A DNA stretch of 15,908 nucleotides from JANPJV01 sp031425695 (GCA_031425695.1 JANPJV010000085.1:1-15908), one strand, 5' to 3'. Numbered from the stretch's first letter, positions 1 through 6,942 are shown. Notes: generated by a model from the letters alone, not told the origin. Numbers and translations: made by a program.

Positions 1-281
1 GGGCGCCCACATTTTTTTTGGGTTGTTGGGGTCTCGGCGGGTTGGGGGGGGTTTTTGGGGGGGGCGGGGTGGGCGGGTCCTTTTTGGGGGGCCGTTGGGC
101 TCCCGCCCCCCCCCCCCCCCCCCCCCCACCAAGGGCCAGGCACCGACCCGCTCTTCCCCCCGCTGCCGAAAGAGCGTCCGGACAAGGTCCGGACCCACGC
201 GAGCAAAGCCGAGCCTTGCCCGAGCTTTCGCATCGACTCCCGCACAGTAGAGTTCCCTTTTGCCGTTGCCGCCGCGCTTCG
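1..281. other. Low-complexity window start, no supported gene
   Basis: Bases 11-100 are almost only G and T in long runs, and 106-127 is an uninterrupted run of 22 C. This is unlike everything else in the window and looks like low-quality contig-end sequence, although a true G-rich/C-rich tract cannot be excluded. Reading frames run through it, but they encode only Gly/Pro/Arg-rich low-complexity peptide, so I do not extend the downstream gene into it. Normal-looking sequence resumes at about 130 and contains one hairpin repeat at 175-200. Confidence 0.6.
175..200 (+). repeat. REP-like hairpin, family C copy 1 (GTCCGGAC-AAG-GTCCGGAC)
   Basis: An 8-bp self-complementary stem GTCCGGAC (176-183 and 187-194) is separated by AAG and followed by CCACGC. 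The same unit occurs twice more, as an inverted pair, at 9337-9363 and 9390-9416. A short, dispersed, hairpin-forming intergenic sequence fits a REP-like element. No RAYT transposase gene is in the window. Confidence 0.7.
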
Positions 282-1184
282 ATGATTGTGCTCCCCATTC
301 TCCTTGCCATCGCCGCCATGCCGTTCCTGCTGGCACTGACGCGCACGCACCCGCGCGTCATGGGCGTGCTGGCAGTGCTTGCGTGCGTGCTGCCGCTGGC
401 GTTGCCGCTGGCTTTCCCGCTCCTGCGCGCGGCGACGGCGACGCTGGCAGGCTTGTTCCTGGTCAAGAGCCTGCAATGGCTGGCCGGCCACGAGCGGCCG
501 CGCGGCTATCTCGACATGCTGCTGTTCCTCACCATCCCGGCCGTGGTCCGCTGGAACGAGCCGCGTGTGCCGGACCTGCCGCGAGCCACACGGAGTTTCG
601 GCTACGGACTGCTGCAACTCGCCGGGGTGTTGGCGCTGCTCGAGCTCGGCCGTCGGATACCGGCGGGAGAGTTGATCGTGCTGCCGATCACCATGGTCGG
701 CATCTACCTCGCGCTCGCGGGTGTGTTCAACCTGCTGGTCGTGCCATTGAGCCTGCGCGGGCTGGCCCACGAGGATCCCTTCGATCGCCCCTACCGCGCG
801 CGCACGCCGGGCGAGTTTTGGGGCCGGCGCTGGAACACCTGGGTGAATCACATGCTTTACCGCTACGTGTTCACGCCGGCTGGCGGTCGCCTGCATCCAG
901 CGCGGGCCGTGTTCGCCGCCTTCGTAGTCAGCGCAGTGCTGCACGAGGCGATCATCTTTGCCGGAACCGGGCGCTTCAGTGGCTGGATGAGCGCGTTCTT
1001 CCTGGTGCAGGGCGTGCTCGTGATCCTGACCTCGCACGCACAGGTGCGAGCTTTTGCCAAACGCTGGCCGCGACTTTCATGGGCCTTGACCCTGGTGGTG
1101 ATGCTGGCGAGCGGGGTGTTGTTCGTGCGCGGCGCGGAGGGGATCGATCCGTCGCAGGCGTGGAGCAAGTGCTGCTCTTCGTAG
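282..1184 (+). CDS. MBOAT-family membrane O-acyltransferase (wax-synthase-like)
   Basis: A 300-residue protein with about eight hydrophobic segments spread along its length. The MBOAT/wax-synthase signature is present: EFWGRRWN at residues 178-185, preceded by the PFDRPYRA stretch, then VSAVLHE at 216-222, where His221 corresponds to the conserved catalytic histidine. Family members transfer an acyl group from a thioester donor to a hydroxyl acceptor in the cytoplasmic membrane; the acceptor here cannot be told from sequence. I chose ATG 282 because the frame upstream runs into low-complexity sequence and the protein opens with a hydrophobic helix there. No clear Shine-Dalgarno sequence is visible. 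The stop codon TAG lies inside the first four bases (GTAG) of a repeat, and the last residues (KCCSS) look like an abrupt end. The family call is fairly sure, the substrate unknown. Confidence 0.75.
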   Translation: MIVLPILLAIAAMPFLLALTRTHPRVMGVLAVLACVLPLALPLAFPLLRAATATLAGLFLVKSLQWLAGHERPRGYLDMLLFLTIPAVVRWNEPRVPDLPRATRSFGYGLLQLAGVLALLELGRRIPAGELIVLPITMVGIYLALAGVFNLLVVPLSLRGLAHEDPFDRPYRARTPGEFWGRRWNTWVNHMLYRYVFTPAGGRLHPARAVFAAFVVSAVLHEAIIFAGTGRFSGWMSAFFLVQGVLVILTSHAQVRAFAKRWPRLSWALTLVVMLASGVLFVRGAEGIDPSQAWSKCCSS

Positions 1185-1258
1185 CCCGGGTAAGCGCAGC
1201 GCACCCGGGAATGCATCGCGGATTTCTCCCGGGTGCGCCTCCGGCTTACCCAGGCTAC
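1181..1258. repeat. GTAG-headed inverted repeat pair (BIME-like)
   Basis: The left arm 1181-1210 starts GTAGCCCGGGTAAGC and ends CACCCGGGA. The right arm 1227-1258 is its near reverse complement, starting TCCCGGGTGCGC and ending GGCTAC, with a 16-base loop. GTAG at the 5' end and CTAC at the 3' end are typical of REP elements. The element begins on the stop codon of the acyltransferase gene and lies between that gene and the convergent hydrolase gene, so its RNA hairpin may protect or terminate transcripts. There is no U-tract for a classical terminator. Confidence 0.7.
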
Positions 1259-1301
1259 GAAGCAGAGCATCGCGCTTTGCTGTGGTTGGCAGACCCACCA
1301 A

Positions 1302-1337
1302 AAAAGCGTCCGCACACACGGCAGACCCACCAAAAGC
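1302..1337 (+). repeat. 36-bp repeat, family B copy 1
   Basis: AAAAGCGTCCGC, a 7-base variable spacer, then GCAGACCCACCAAAAGC. The same arrangement occurs on the minus strand at 8864-8899 with a different 7-base spacer and one base change. A partial copy of the right half (GCAGACCCACCAAAA) also sits directly upstream from 1289, giving a tandem period of 32. The middle can fold into a short GTC...GAC stem. Confidence 0.65.
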
Positions 1338-1359
1338 ACTCCGCCGACTCTCCGCCCAA

Positions 1360-2124
1360 TCACCGCTCCAGGAACCGCTCCACCGTATCCGCAAACGCAT
1401 GCGGCTCGACCCATGGGGCGATATGACCTGCACCGGGAAAGCTGTGCACCCAGGCATCGGGGTGCAGCGCGCGCAGGTGGGCGCGCTCGTTGCGGGGCAC
1501 GACCGGGTCGTTGTCCGAATCGATGATCAGCACGCGGCGGCCCGGATGCACGCGGTGCTCGTTGGCGGCCGCGAAGTTCGTGCAGCTCTCCAGCATGCAT
1601 TCGTTCTGGCGTATCAACGCCGGAGGTGTCTCGGCTTGTCCCAACCGTGTGTCGACTGCCGCGAGCACCCGTGCGTACTCGCTGTCATCGCGCTTCCTGA
1701 GCGGCTTGAGAATGCGCGCGATGCGCTTCCTGGCCATGCGGCGAAAGGAGCTCGTCGGCATCCAGCGCCAGACGCGTAGCCCGATGCGAAACAGCCACGC
1801 GTGCTGCGGGCGCAGGGCGAAGCCATGAACGAGGACGAGGTCGCGCACCAAGTTCGGATAACGGTTGCGCAGACACTGGCCGACCCAGGCGCCATAGGAA
1901 AAACCAAGCAGGTCACAGTGCTCGATGCCCTGCTCGCCGAGTTGCGCCGCGATCGAGTCCACGAGCGCCGTCATCGTCGTCTGCGGCGGATAGGCAATCA
2001 CGCGCACTGGCCGGCGCCGCCGCAGCCGTTCCAGCAAGGTCTCGGGTGGCGCCAACAGCGCGCCCGGCAGGATCACCAGTGGGTGCATGCGTTGGAATTC
2101 CGGATCCTTGGACGGCTGGCGCAT
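1360..2124 (-). CDS. Alpha/beta hydrolase
   Basis: A 254-residue alpha/beta-hydrolase-fold protein, the usual size for single-domain members. A hydrophobic first strand and oxyanion-loop segment (VILPGALL, about 17-24) precede the nucleophile elbow GFSYG with Ser76. The acid is likely Asp206 in DNDPVVP and the base His234 in GAGHIAPW. No signal peptide is evident, so it is probably cytoplasmic. The start at 2124 is preceded by GGAAG with seven bases of spacing; an in-frame ATG at 2088 is the alternative and would remove 12 residues without touching the fold. It is divergent from the dehydrogenase gene, with a 44-base shared upstream region. The esterase/lipase-like family is clear but the substrate is not; a BioH-type role is possible but not shown. 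Confidence 0.8.
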   Translation of the reverse strand: MRQPSKDPEFQRMHPLVILPGALLAPPETLLERLRRRRPVRVIAYPPQTTMTALVDSIAAQLGEQGIEHCDLLGFSYGAWVGQCLRNRYPNLVRDLVLVHGFALRPQHAWLFRIGLRVWRWMPTSSFRRMARKRIARILKPLRKRDDSEYARVLAAVDTRLGQAETPPALIRQNECMLESCTNFAAANEHRVHPGRRVLIIDSDNDPVVPRNERAHLRALHPDAWVHSFPGAGHIAPWVEPHAFADTVERFLER

Positions 2125-2168
2125 CGTATATCTTCCGGTCCATTCCCGGCAGCAAAGGTACTTTCAAC

Positions 2169-2837
2169 ATGGCCCGCATCCTGATCACCGGCAGTGCCCG
2201 CGGCATCGGCCTGGAGCTGGTGCGCCAATACCACGCGGCAGGACACGAGGTCATTGCCCTCTGCCGGGATCCCGGCAGCGAGTTGCCGGCAATCGGCGTG
2301 GAGCGCATCGAGGGCGTCGAGCTCTGTGAGCCGGCCGGAATTGAACGCGCGAGCATGGCGTTGGGGACGCGCAGTCTCGACGTGCTCATCCACAACGCGG
2401 GTCTCCTGCACGACGACCGCCTCGGTGGACTGCGTGGACAGGCTGCGGATCTGCGTGCGCAATTCGAGGTCAATGCGCTTGCCCCGCTGCTCCTCACCGA
2501 GGCACTGCTCGGCCATCTCGTGCGCGGCAGCAAGCTTTGTTTCATCAGCAGCCGCATGGGCTCGGTCGGGGACAACAGCAGCGGTGGGCACTACGGCTAT
2601 CGGATGAGCAAAAGCGCGCTCAACAACGCGGCCAAGTCGCTCAGCATCGACCTCAAGGAGCGCGGGATTGCCGTCACCGTCCTGCACCCGGGCTATGTGC
2701 GCACCGCCATGACTGGCCATCACGGCGAAATCGATCCGGCGACCGCGGCGGGCCAGCTGATCAAGCGCATCGGCGCGCTCGACCTCGAGCACAGTGGCCG
2801 GTTCATGCATGCAAAAGGAATGGAACTGCCGTGGTGA
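2169..2837 (+). CDS. Short-chain dehydrogenase/reductase (SDR)
   Basis: A 222-residue classical SDR, slightly short for the family (about 250). The Rossmann glycine motif TGSARGIG is at residues 7-14, HNAG (variant of NNAG) at 75-78, the structural Asn at 102, catalytic Ser in ISS at 127-128, and Tyr144 with Lys148 in YRMSK. HPGYVRTAM at 173-181 is typical of the C-factor/CsgA-like SDR branch. The reaction would be NAD(P)H-dependent carbonyl/alcohol interconversion; the substrate is unknown. The start is supported by AAAGGT ten bases upstream and by the glycine motif beginning right after the N-terminus. The gene is divergent from the hydrolase, 44 bases away. A perfect hairpin starts seven bases after its stop. 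Confidence 0.88.
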   Translation: MARILITGSARGIGLELVRQYHAAGHEVIALCRDPGSELPAIGVERIEGVELCEPAGIERASMALGTRSLDVLIHNAGLLHDDRLGGLRGQAADLRAQFEVNALAPLLLTEALLGHLVRGSKLCFISSRMGSVGDNSSGGHYGYRMSKSALNNAAKSLSIDLKERGIAVTVLHPGYVRTAMTGHHGEIDPATAAGQLIKRIGALDLEHSGRFMHAKGMELPW

Positions 2838-2843
2838 TGGTTG

Positions 2844-2870
2844 CGGAGCAACTCCTGCGGAGTTGCTCCG
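2844..2870 (+). terminator. Perfect hairpin after the SDR gene
   Basis: GGAGCAACTCC (2845-2855), loop TGC, then GGAGTTGCTCC (2859-2869), with one more C-G pair outside, giving a 12-bp perfect stem directly after the stop codon. No T-run follows, so it is either an mRNA 3'-end stabiliser or a weak/Rho-aided terminator. It may also be a dispersed repeat. Confidence 0.5.
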
Positions 2871-3111
2871 GCAAGGCGGTGCTGGCCCGCGGGGCAAAAA
2901 TGTCATTTTTTCCGCGCGATGGAGTTCCCGCCTGTCAAACTTTTCAGAGCCGCAAGCCTGTGCGGCGCGTTTCGCAATAGCGGGGTTGCCAGCGATCGCG
3001 CGTTTCGCATGGAATGGCGCCCTGAAATCTGGTTGCGAGCGCGATTTTTCGCTGGCACGGCACATGCGTGGGTTGGCTATCCAAGCTGTCGAGGCACCTG
3101 CCATCAACACC
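2871..3111. other. Intergenic stretch without a supported gene
   Basis: No gene is supported in about 240 bases. Visible details are the AT-rich palindrome AAAAATG-T-CATTTTT (2896-2910) between GC-rich flanks and a distant inverted pair GCCAGCGA (2988-2995) / TCGCTGGC (3049-3056). The palindrome could be an operator, but nothing else supports that. Confidence 0.4.
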
Positions 3112-3609
3112 ATGCCCAAATCTTCAGCCGCGTCCGGGAGCCGGAAGCCGAAAGCCCAGCCTTCCTGGCTGATGGCGGCCCCGGCCACCCCGGGCGCGGT
3201 TCGCTACATCAATCCCCACAGCCTCTATCGCGCAGTCAATGCCTACACCCAGGTCGTGGTGTCCGAAGGCACTGTGCGCACCATTTACGTGAGCGGACAG
3301 AACGCGCTCGACGACCATGGTCGACTGGTCGGCAAGGGCGATTTCAATGCGCAGATGGAACAGGTCTATCGCAACCTGCAACAGGCCCTGGACGCCGCCG
3401 GCGCCAGCCTTGAGCACGTGGTGAAGTGGAATCTCTACCTGATCGAAGGCCAGGTACTCGGCCCTGGATTCTTGGAGTTCTCACGTGGCTGGGGCATGCA
3501 CCCACCGGCGATGACCATCTTGTTCGTGGCCGCGCTTGCCCACGAGGATTACCTGATCGAGATGGACGCGATCGCAGTCGTGCCCGTCGCACCACCGATC
3601 GATGAATGA
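3112..3609 (+). CDS. RidA/YjgF-YER057c-UK114 family protein lacking the catalytic Arg
   Basis: A 165-residue protein whose residues 43-158 match the RidA fold: strand and turn IYVSGQNALDDHG (58-70), helix FNAQMEQVYRNLQQALDAAG (78-97), then a C-terminal EMDAIAVVP (150-158). Archetypal RidA hydrolyses reactive enamine/imine intermediates using an Arg in the PARS motif. Here the aligned segment is PPAMT, placing Met134 at the Arg position, so enamine deaminase activity is doubtful and the protein belongs to an Arg-less Rid subgroup. The N-terminus is about 30 residues longer than usual. ATG 3112 is a tentative start with no clear Shine-Dalgarno; ATG 3172 would give a standard-length protein. It lies upstream of the urate cluster on the same strand but is separated from it by another gene and a repeat, so a link to purine breakdown is only a possibility. 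Confidence 0.75.
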   Translation: MPKSSAASGSRKPKAQPSWLMAAPATPGAVRYINPHSLYRAVNAYTQVVVSEGTVRTIYVSGQNALDDHGRLVGKGDFNAQMEQVYRNLQQALDAAGASLEHVVKWNLYLIEGQVLGPGFLEFSRGWGMHPPAMTILFVAALAHEDYLIEMDAIAVVPVAPPIDE

Positions 3610-3703
3610 ACGTACGGTGCAGGTTCCGCCCGTCTGCGTTCACAACGGTCAGCACTAGCCAGGGCATCTAATGCTTAGGCCTACGGCCATTCCAGGAGAA
3701 ACC

Positions 3704-4096
3704 ATGAGTAATCAATTCACAGCAATGTTTTCGCGGCGCGAGCCCTCGATGTCCACTGGTGCCCTGATCGCACAGGTTGCCGTCGGCGTGGCCGCGGTTT
3801 TGGCGTTGACGGGAATCACCCGCCTCGGCAAGAACCACGTCCGCAAAGGCACGCCAGCAGCGGCGCAAAAGCGCATGCGCGAGCTGCTCAAGGCGAAGCA
3901 GGAACGCGACCGCCAGGGCCCTAATTATCCCGCAGCCAATGCGTACACCGGACGTCATGACGAAGCCGCCCCCGCCGATCGCGGTGAAGTGCACCAGCAG
4001 AATCCGCTGCCGCGCCGGCCGTCCCCGGATGCGGTGTATGGCGCGACCTACGATCATGCGCGCGGTGACCAGGGCAAGCGCAGCCAGGATCGCTAA
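3704..4096 (+). CDS. Small single-TM protein of unknown function
   Basis: I do not recognise this 130-residue protein. It has a short polar N-terminus, one hydrophobic segment at about residues 18-40 (rich in Ala/Val/Leu/Gly), a basic stretch at 40-70 containing LGKNHVRKG and a charged helix with KRMRELLKAKQERDR, then a Pro/Asp/Arg-rich, probably disordered tail to the end. The basic residues after the TM segment suggest that the tail is cytoplasmic. The start is well supported by AGGAGAA (3694-3700) three bases before ATG 3704. It stands alone, 94 bases after the RidA-like gene, and is followed by a long hairpin repeat. The coding call rests on the ribosome-binding site and codon structure; no function can be assigned. 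Confidence 0.65.
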   Translation: MSNQFTAMFSRREPSMSTGALIAQVAVGVAAVLALTGITRLGKNHVRKGTPAAAQKRMRELLKAKQERDRQGPNYPAANAYTGRHDEAAPADRGEVHQQNPLPRRPSPDAVYGATYDHARGDQGKRSQDR

Positions 4097-4109
4097 GCGC
4101 TGTCTCGCC

Positions 4110-4192
4110 GGTCATGTTGTCGGCGCCAGCCGGCTACTTGACGCTCTGCAAGTCAGAAGCGTCAAGTAGCCCGCTGCGCGGGCAACATGACC
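4110..4192. repeat. Two-level hairpin repeat, family D copy 1
   Basis: The outer arms GGTCATGTTG (4110-4119) and CAACATGACC (4183-4192) enclose inner arms GGCTACTTGACGC (4132-4144) and GCGTCAAGTAGCC (4159-4171). Between the outer and inner arms on each side lies a further small hairpin (CGGC-GCCA-GCCG at 4121-4132; CCCGC-TGC-GCGGG at 4170-4182). A second copy with the same layout is at 13740-13850. It separates the small TM protein from puuE and may end the upstream transcript. Confidence 0.8.
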
Positions 4193-4232
4193 TATGATTG
4201 CATTTCATTCTGCAAATCCGCGTAATCCGTGG

Positions 4233-5165
4233 ATGAGCACACCCGACTACCCACGCGACCTCATCGGCTACGGCCGCAAGCCACCCTTTGCCGATTGGCC
4301 GGGCCGGGCACGCGTGGCCGTGCAATTCGTCCTCAACTACGAGGAAGGTGCCGAGAATTGCGTGCTGCACGGCGATGCCGGCAGCGAGCAGTTCCTCTCG
4401 GAAATCGTCGGGGCGGCCAGCTATCCGGCGCGGCACCTGAGCATGGAGTCGATCTACGAGTACGGATCGCGCGTCGGTGCCTGGCGCATTCTCGACGAGT
4501 TCGCGCGGCGCAAGTTGCCAGTGACCGTGTTCGGCGTCGCCATGGCGATGCAGCGCAATCCCGAGTTTGTCGCTGCGTGTGTAGAGAATGGGCATGAGGT
4601 CGCCAGCCATGGCTATCGCTGGATTCACTATCAGAACGTCGACATCGACACCGAGCGCGAGCATCTGCAGCGTGCGGTCGCGATCCACACCGAGCTCACC
4701 GGCACCGCGCCGCTCGGCTGGTACACCGGGCGCGACAGCGTCAACACACGACGCCTGGTGGTCGAGCACGGCGGCTTTGAATACGACTCGGATTACTACG
4801 GCGACGACCTGCCGTTCTGGACTGAAGTCAGCCTCGACGATGGCTCGCGCCGCCCGCACCTGGTCGTCCCATACACGCTCGACGCCAACGACATGCGCTT
4901 CGCAACGCCGCAAGGCTTCAACACGGCGACGCATTTCTTCGAATACCTGCGCGACAGTTTCGACGTGCTCTACGCTGAGGGTGAGCACACGCCGCGCATG
5001 CTTTCGGTCGGCATGCATTGCCGACTGCTCGGACGTCCGGGGCGCTTCATCGCGCTGCAGCGCTTCCTCGACCACATCAGTACGCACCGCAACGTGTGGG
5101 TGTGTCGGCGCATCGACATCGCCCGCCACTGGCGCGAGCGCCACCCCCATCTTGGACAACCATGA
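4233..5165 (+). CDS. puuE: Allantoinase, PuuE type (polysaccharide-deacetylase-like)
   Basis: A 310-residue protein, close to the usual length of PuuE. It hydrolyses allantoin to allantoate and belongs to the NodB/polysaccharide deacetylase superfamily rather than the metal amidohydrolases (AllB). The opening DYPRDLIGYG and the segment NYEEGAE (35-41), where deacetylases have a DDG motif, are diagnostic. HEVASHGYRWIHY (121-133) carries the histidine cluster of the active site, and SVGMHCRLLGRPGR (258-271) is the typical C-terminal motif. ATG 4233 is chosen because the family N-terminus begins there; an in-frame ATG at 4194 would add 13 residues but abuts the repeat. Neither has a good Shine-Dalgarno. 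The stop overlaps the uraD start (ATGA), so the two are translationally coupled. Confidence 0.93.
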   Translation: MSTPDYPRDLIGYGRKPPFADWPGRARVAVQFVLNYEEGAENCVLHGDAGSEQFLSEIVGAASYPARHLSMESIYEYGSRVGAWRILDEFARRKLPVTVFGVAMAMQRNPEFVAACVENGHEVASHGYRWIHYQNVDIDTEREHLQRAVAIHTELTGTAPLGWYTGRDSVNTRRLVVEHGGFEYDSDYYGDDLPFWTEVSLDDGSRRPHLVVPYTLDANDMRFATPQGFNTATHFFEYLRDSFDVLYAEGEHTPRMLSVGMHCRLLGRPGRFIALQRFLDHISTHRNVWVCRRIDIARHWRERHPHLGQP

Positions 5166-5665
5166 CCCTCGACCAGCTCAACCAGGCTACGCAGCAGGAC
5201 TTCACTGACGCACTCGGGGCCATCTTCGAACACTCACCCTGGGTAGCGGAAGGCAGCTGGGCGCAGCGGCCCTTCGCAAGCGTCGATGCGCTGCACGCCG
5301 CGATGTGCCAGACGCTGGCCGCGGCCCCGCTCGAAGCCAAGCTCGATCTCATCCGCGCGCATCCCGAACTCGCCGGCAAGGCCGCCATCCGCGGCGAGCT
5401 CACCGACGCCTCCACCCGCGAACAAAGCGGCGCCGGCCTGGCCCACTGCAGCCCCGCCGAATACGCCGAGCTCACCTCGCTCAACGACACCTACCGCAAC
5501 CGCTTCGGCTTCCCCTTCATCCTTGCCGTCCGCGGCCACACCCGCGACTCCATCATCGCCAACATGCGCGCGCGCGTCGGCAACGACCGCGATGCGGAGA
5601 TCGCCGAATGCTTGCGGCAGATCGAACGGATTGCGCGGTTTCGGCTGGGGGATCTGGTCGACTGA
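5162..5665 (+). CDS. uraD: OHCU decarboxylase
   Basis: A 167-residue protein of normal length for 2-oxo-4-hydroxy-4-carboxy-5-ureidoimidazoline decarboxylase, which converts OHCU stereospecifically to S-allantoin. The signature RAHPELAGKAA carries catalytic His67, and TREQSGAGL provides Glu87 and the conserved Ser89/Gly region. LNDTYRNRFGFPFI (107-120) is the conserved core segment contacting substrate. The start codon overlaps the puuE stop by ATGA, showing operon structure. Its product is the substrate of PuuE and its own substrate is made by HiuH, encoded at 8908-9261. A large inverted repeat begins ten bases after the stop and separates it from alc. Confidence 0.93.
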   Translation: MTLDQLNQATQQDFTDALGAIFEHSPWVAEGSWAQRPFASVDALHAAMCQTLAAAPLEAKLDLIRAHPELAGKAAIRGELTDASTREQSGAGLAHCSPAEYAELTSLNDTYRNRFGFPFILAVRGHTRDSIIANMRARVGNDRDAEIAECLRQIERIARFRLGDLVD

Positions 5666-5675
5666 GCGGAGCGAC

Positions 5676-5904
5676 AAGCAAAGTCAAAAGTTCAACGCAG
5701 AGACGCAGAGACGCAGAGACAGCAAAAGAGAGAGAAGCGTAGAGCGCGAAGCGATTTTTGATGATGGGCCGGCTCCATGGACACCCGTTTGCAACGATAT
5801 GATCGGCCGTACCGTGGGGCTTTTTTGAACCAGAGTGCTTTGCTGTTCTCTCTTTTGCTTCCTCTGCGTCTCTGCGTCTCTGCGTTGAACTTTTGACTTT
5901 GCTT
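5676..5904. repeat. MITE-like inverted repeat with ACGCAGAG tandem units
   Basis: The left arm 5676-5736 begins AAGCAAAGTCAAAAGTTC, followed by three ACGCAGAG units and AGCAAAAGAGAGA. The right arm 5846-5904 is its reverse complement with only small differences near the inner end. The arms are about 60 bp and the central segment is about 109 bp with no coding capacity. No target-site duplication is obvious. The element fills almost the whole uraD-alc gap, ending four bases before the alc ribosome-binding site, so it could interrupt or modulate readthrough from puuE-uraD into alc. Confidence 0.8.
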
Positions 5905-5921
5905 TTCAAGGACGACACCCG

Positions 5922-6926
5922 ATGGCACTCGCCCCAACTGATCCCGATGCACCCGAGTTCACGCGCCGCTTTGTGAACCTGGCGGATGCGCGATTGGGGG
6001 CGCTGGCGCTGGAGGCGAGTGATGATTTCTTTGCGGACAAGCAGCGGATGTTGAATCCGGAGCCGGCGCAGTTCATCCCGGGCAAGTACGACACGAACGG
6101 CAAGTGGATGGATGGCTGGGAGAGCCGGCGCAAGCGGGTGGCGGGGCATGACTGGTGTACGGTCAGGCTGGCGCGGCCAGGGCGCATTCATGGCGTCGAT
6201 CTCGACACCAGCCATTTCACCGGCAACTATCCGCCGGCGCTGGGGCTGGAGGCCTGCTGCCTGGCAAGTGGCGATCCGGACGGGGATACGACCTGGGCGC
6301 CGCTGTTGCCGGCCGTCAACCTGCGCGGCAACAGCCATCACTACCTTGCGCTCGACAGTGGGACAGCGGTTTCGCATCTACGGGTGAATCTTTATCCGGA
6401 CGGCGGCCTGGCACGCCTGCGCATCTATGGGATGCCCGAGCCTCGCGCCGCCGATGACGATGGAATGATCGATCTCATTGCCGCGCTCAACGGCGGCACC
6501 ATCGTTGCAGCCAACAACCAGCACTTTGGCCTGGCTACCAGCCTGTTGCAGCCCGGGCGCGGGGTCAACATGGGCGACGGCTGGGAGACCCGGCGGCGAC
6601 GCGAGCCCGGCAACGACTGGTGCGTGATCGCACTGGCGCTGCCTGGAGTGATCGAGGCCATCGAAGTCGATACTGCGCATTTCAAAGGCAACTACCCGGA
6701 CCGCTGCTCGATCCTCGGCGCGGCAGTGCCCGGTGGCACGCCCGAGTCGTTGGTTACGCAGGCGATGTTCTGGCCCGAGCTGCTGCCCGAGCAGAAATTG
6801 CAGATGGACCACCAGCACCACTTCCAAAGTGAGATCCGCGCACATGCGCCGATCACCCACATCCGCTTCAATATCTTTCCGGACGGCGGCGTGTCCCGAC
6901 TGCGTTTGCGCGGGCGACCAGCCTGA
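5922..6926 (+). CDS. alc: Allantoicase
   Basis: A 334-residue allantoicase, the expected length, hydrolysing allantoate to ureidoglycolate and urea. The family is an internal duplication of a jelly-roll domain, clearly visible here: DGWESRR (64-70) and DGWETRR (219-225); DTSHFTGNYP (95-104) and DTAHFKGNYP (250-259); NLYPDGGLARLR (156-167) and NIFPDGGVSRLR (317-328). The start ATG 5922 is preceded by AAGGACG about ten bases upstream, just outside the right arm of the MITE-like repeat. It follows puuE-uraD on the same strand and precedes allA, matching pathway order. A perfect palindrome follows the gene. Confidence 0.95.
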   Translation: MALAPTDPDAPEFTRRFVNLADARLGALALEASDDFFADKQRMLNPEPAQFIPGKYDTNGKWMDGWESRRKRVAGHDWCTVRLARPGRIHGVDLDTSHFTGNYPPALGLEACCLASGDPDGDTTWAPLLPAVNLRGNSHHYLALDSGTAVSHLRVNLYPDGGLARLRIYGMPEPRAADDDGMIDLIAALNGGTIVAANNQHFGLATSLLQPGRGVNMGDGWETRRRREPGNDWCVIALALPGVIEAIEVDTAHFKGNYPDRCSILGAAVPGGTPESLVTQAMFWPELLPEQKLQMDHQHHFQSEIRAHAPITHIRFNIFPDGGVSRLRLRGRPA

Positions 6927-6942
6927 TCTTGTTGTTGCTGTC

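Noticed and set aside
18..281. N-terminal extension of the acyltransferase gene
   Set aside because: It translates homopolymer tracts and a REP-like repeat, giving Gly/Pro/Arg low-complexity sequence with no family match. ATG 282 begins a normal membrane helix.
2896..2910. AT-rich palindrome AAAAATG-T-CATTTTT as a terminator
   Set aside because: A one-base loop cannot form an RNA hairpin as written, and no stem with a following T-run is present. At best it is a DNA-binding site.
2073..3188. 371-residue minus-strand frame opposite the SDR and RidA-like genes
   Set aside because: It is antisense to genes with clear motifs, has GC-shadow composition and shows no recognisable domain.
4134..5159. 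341-residue minus-strand frame opposite puuE
   Set aside because: It is antisense to an unambiguous allantoinase and ends in repeat sequence; a shadow of high-GC codon use.
5737..5845. Gene inside the MITE-like element
   Set aside because: The 109-base centre has no frame with a start, ribosome-binding site or protein-like composition.
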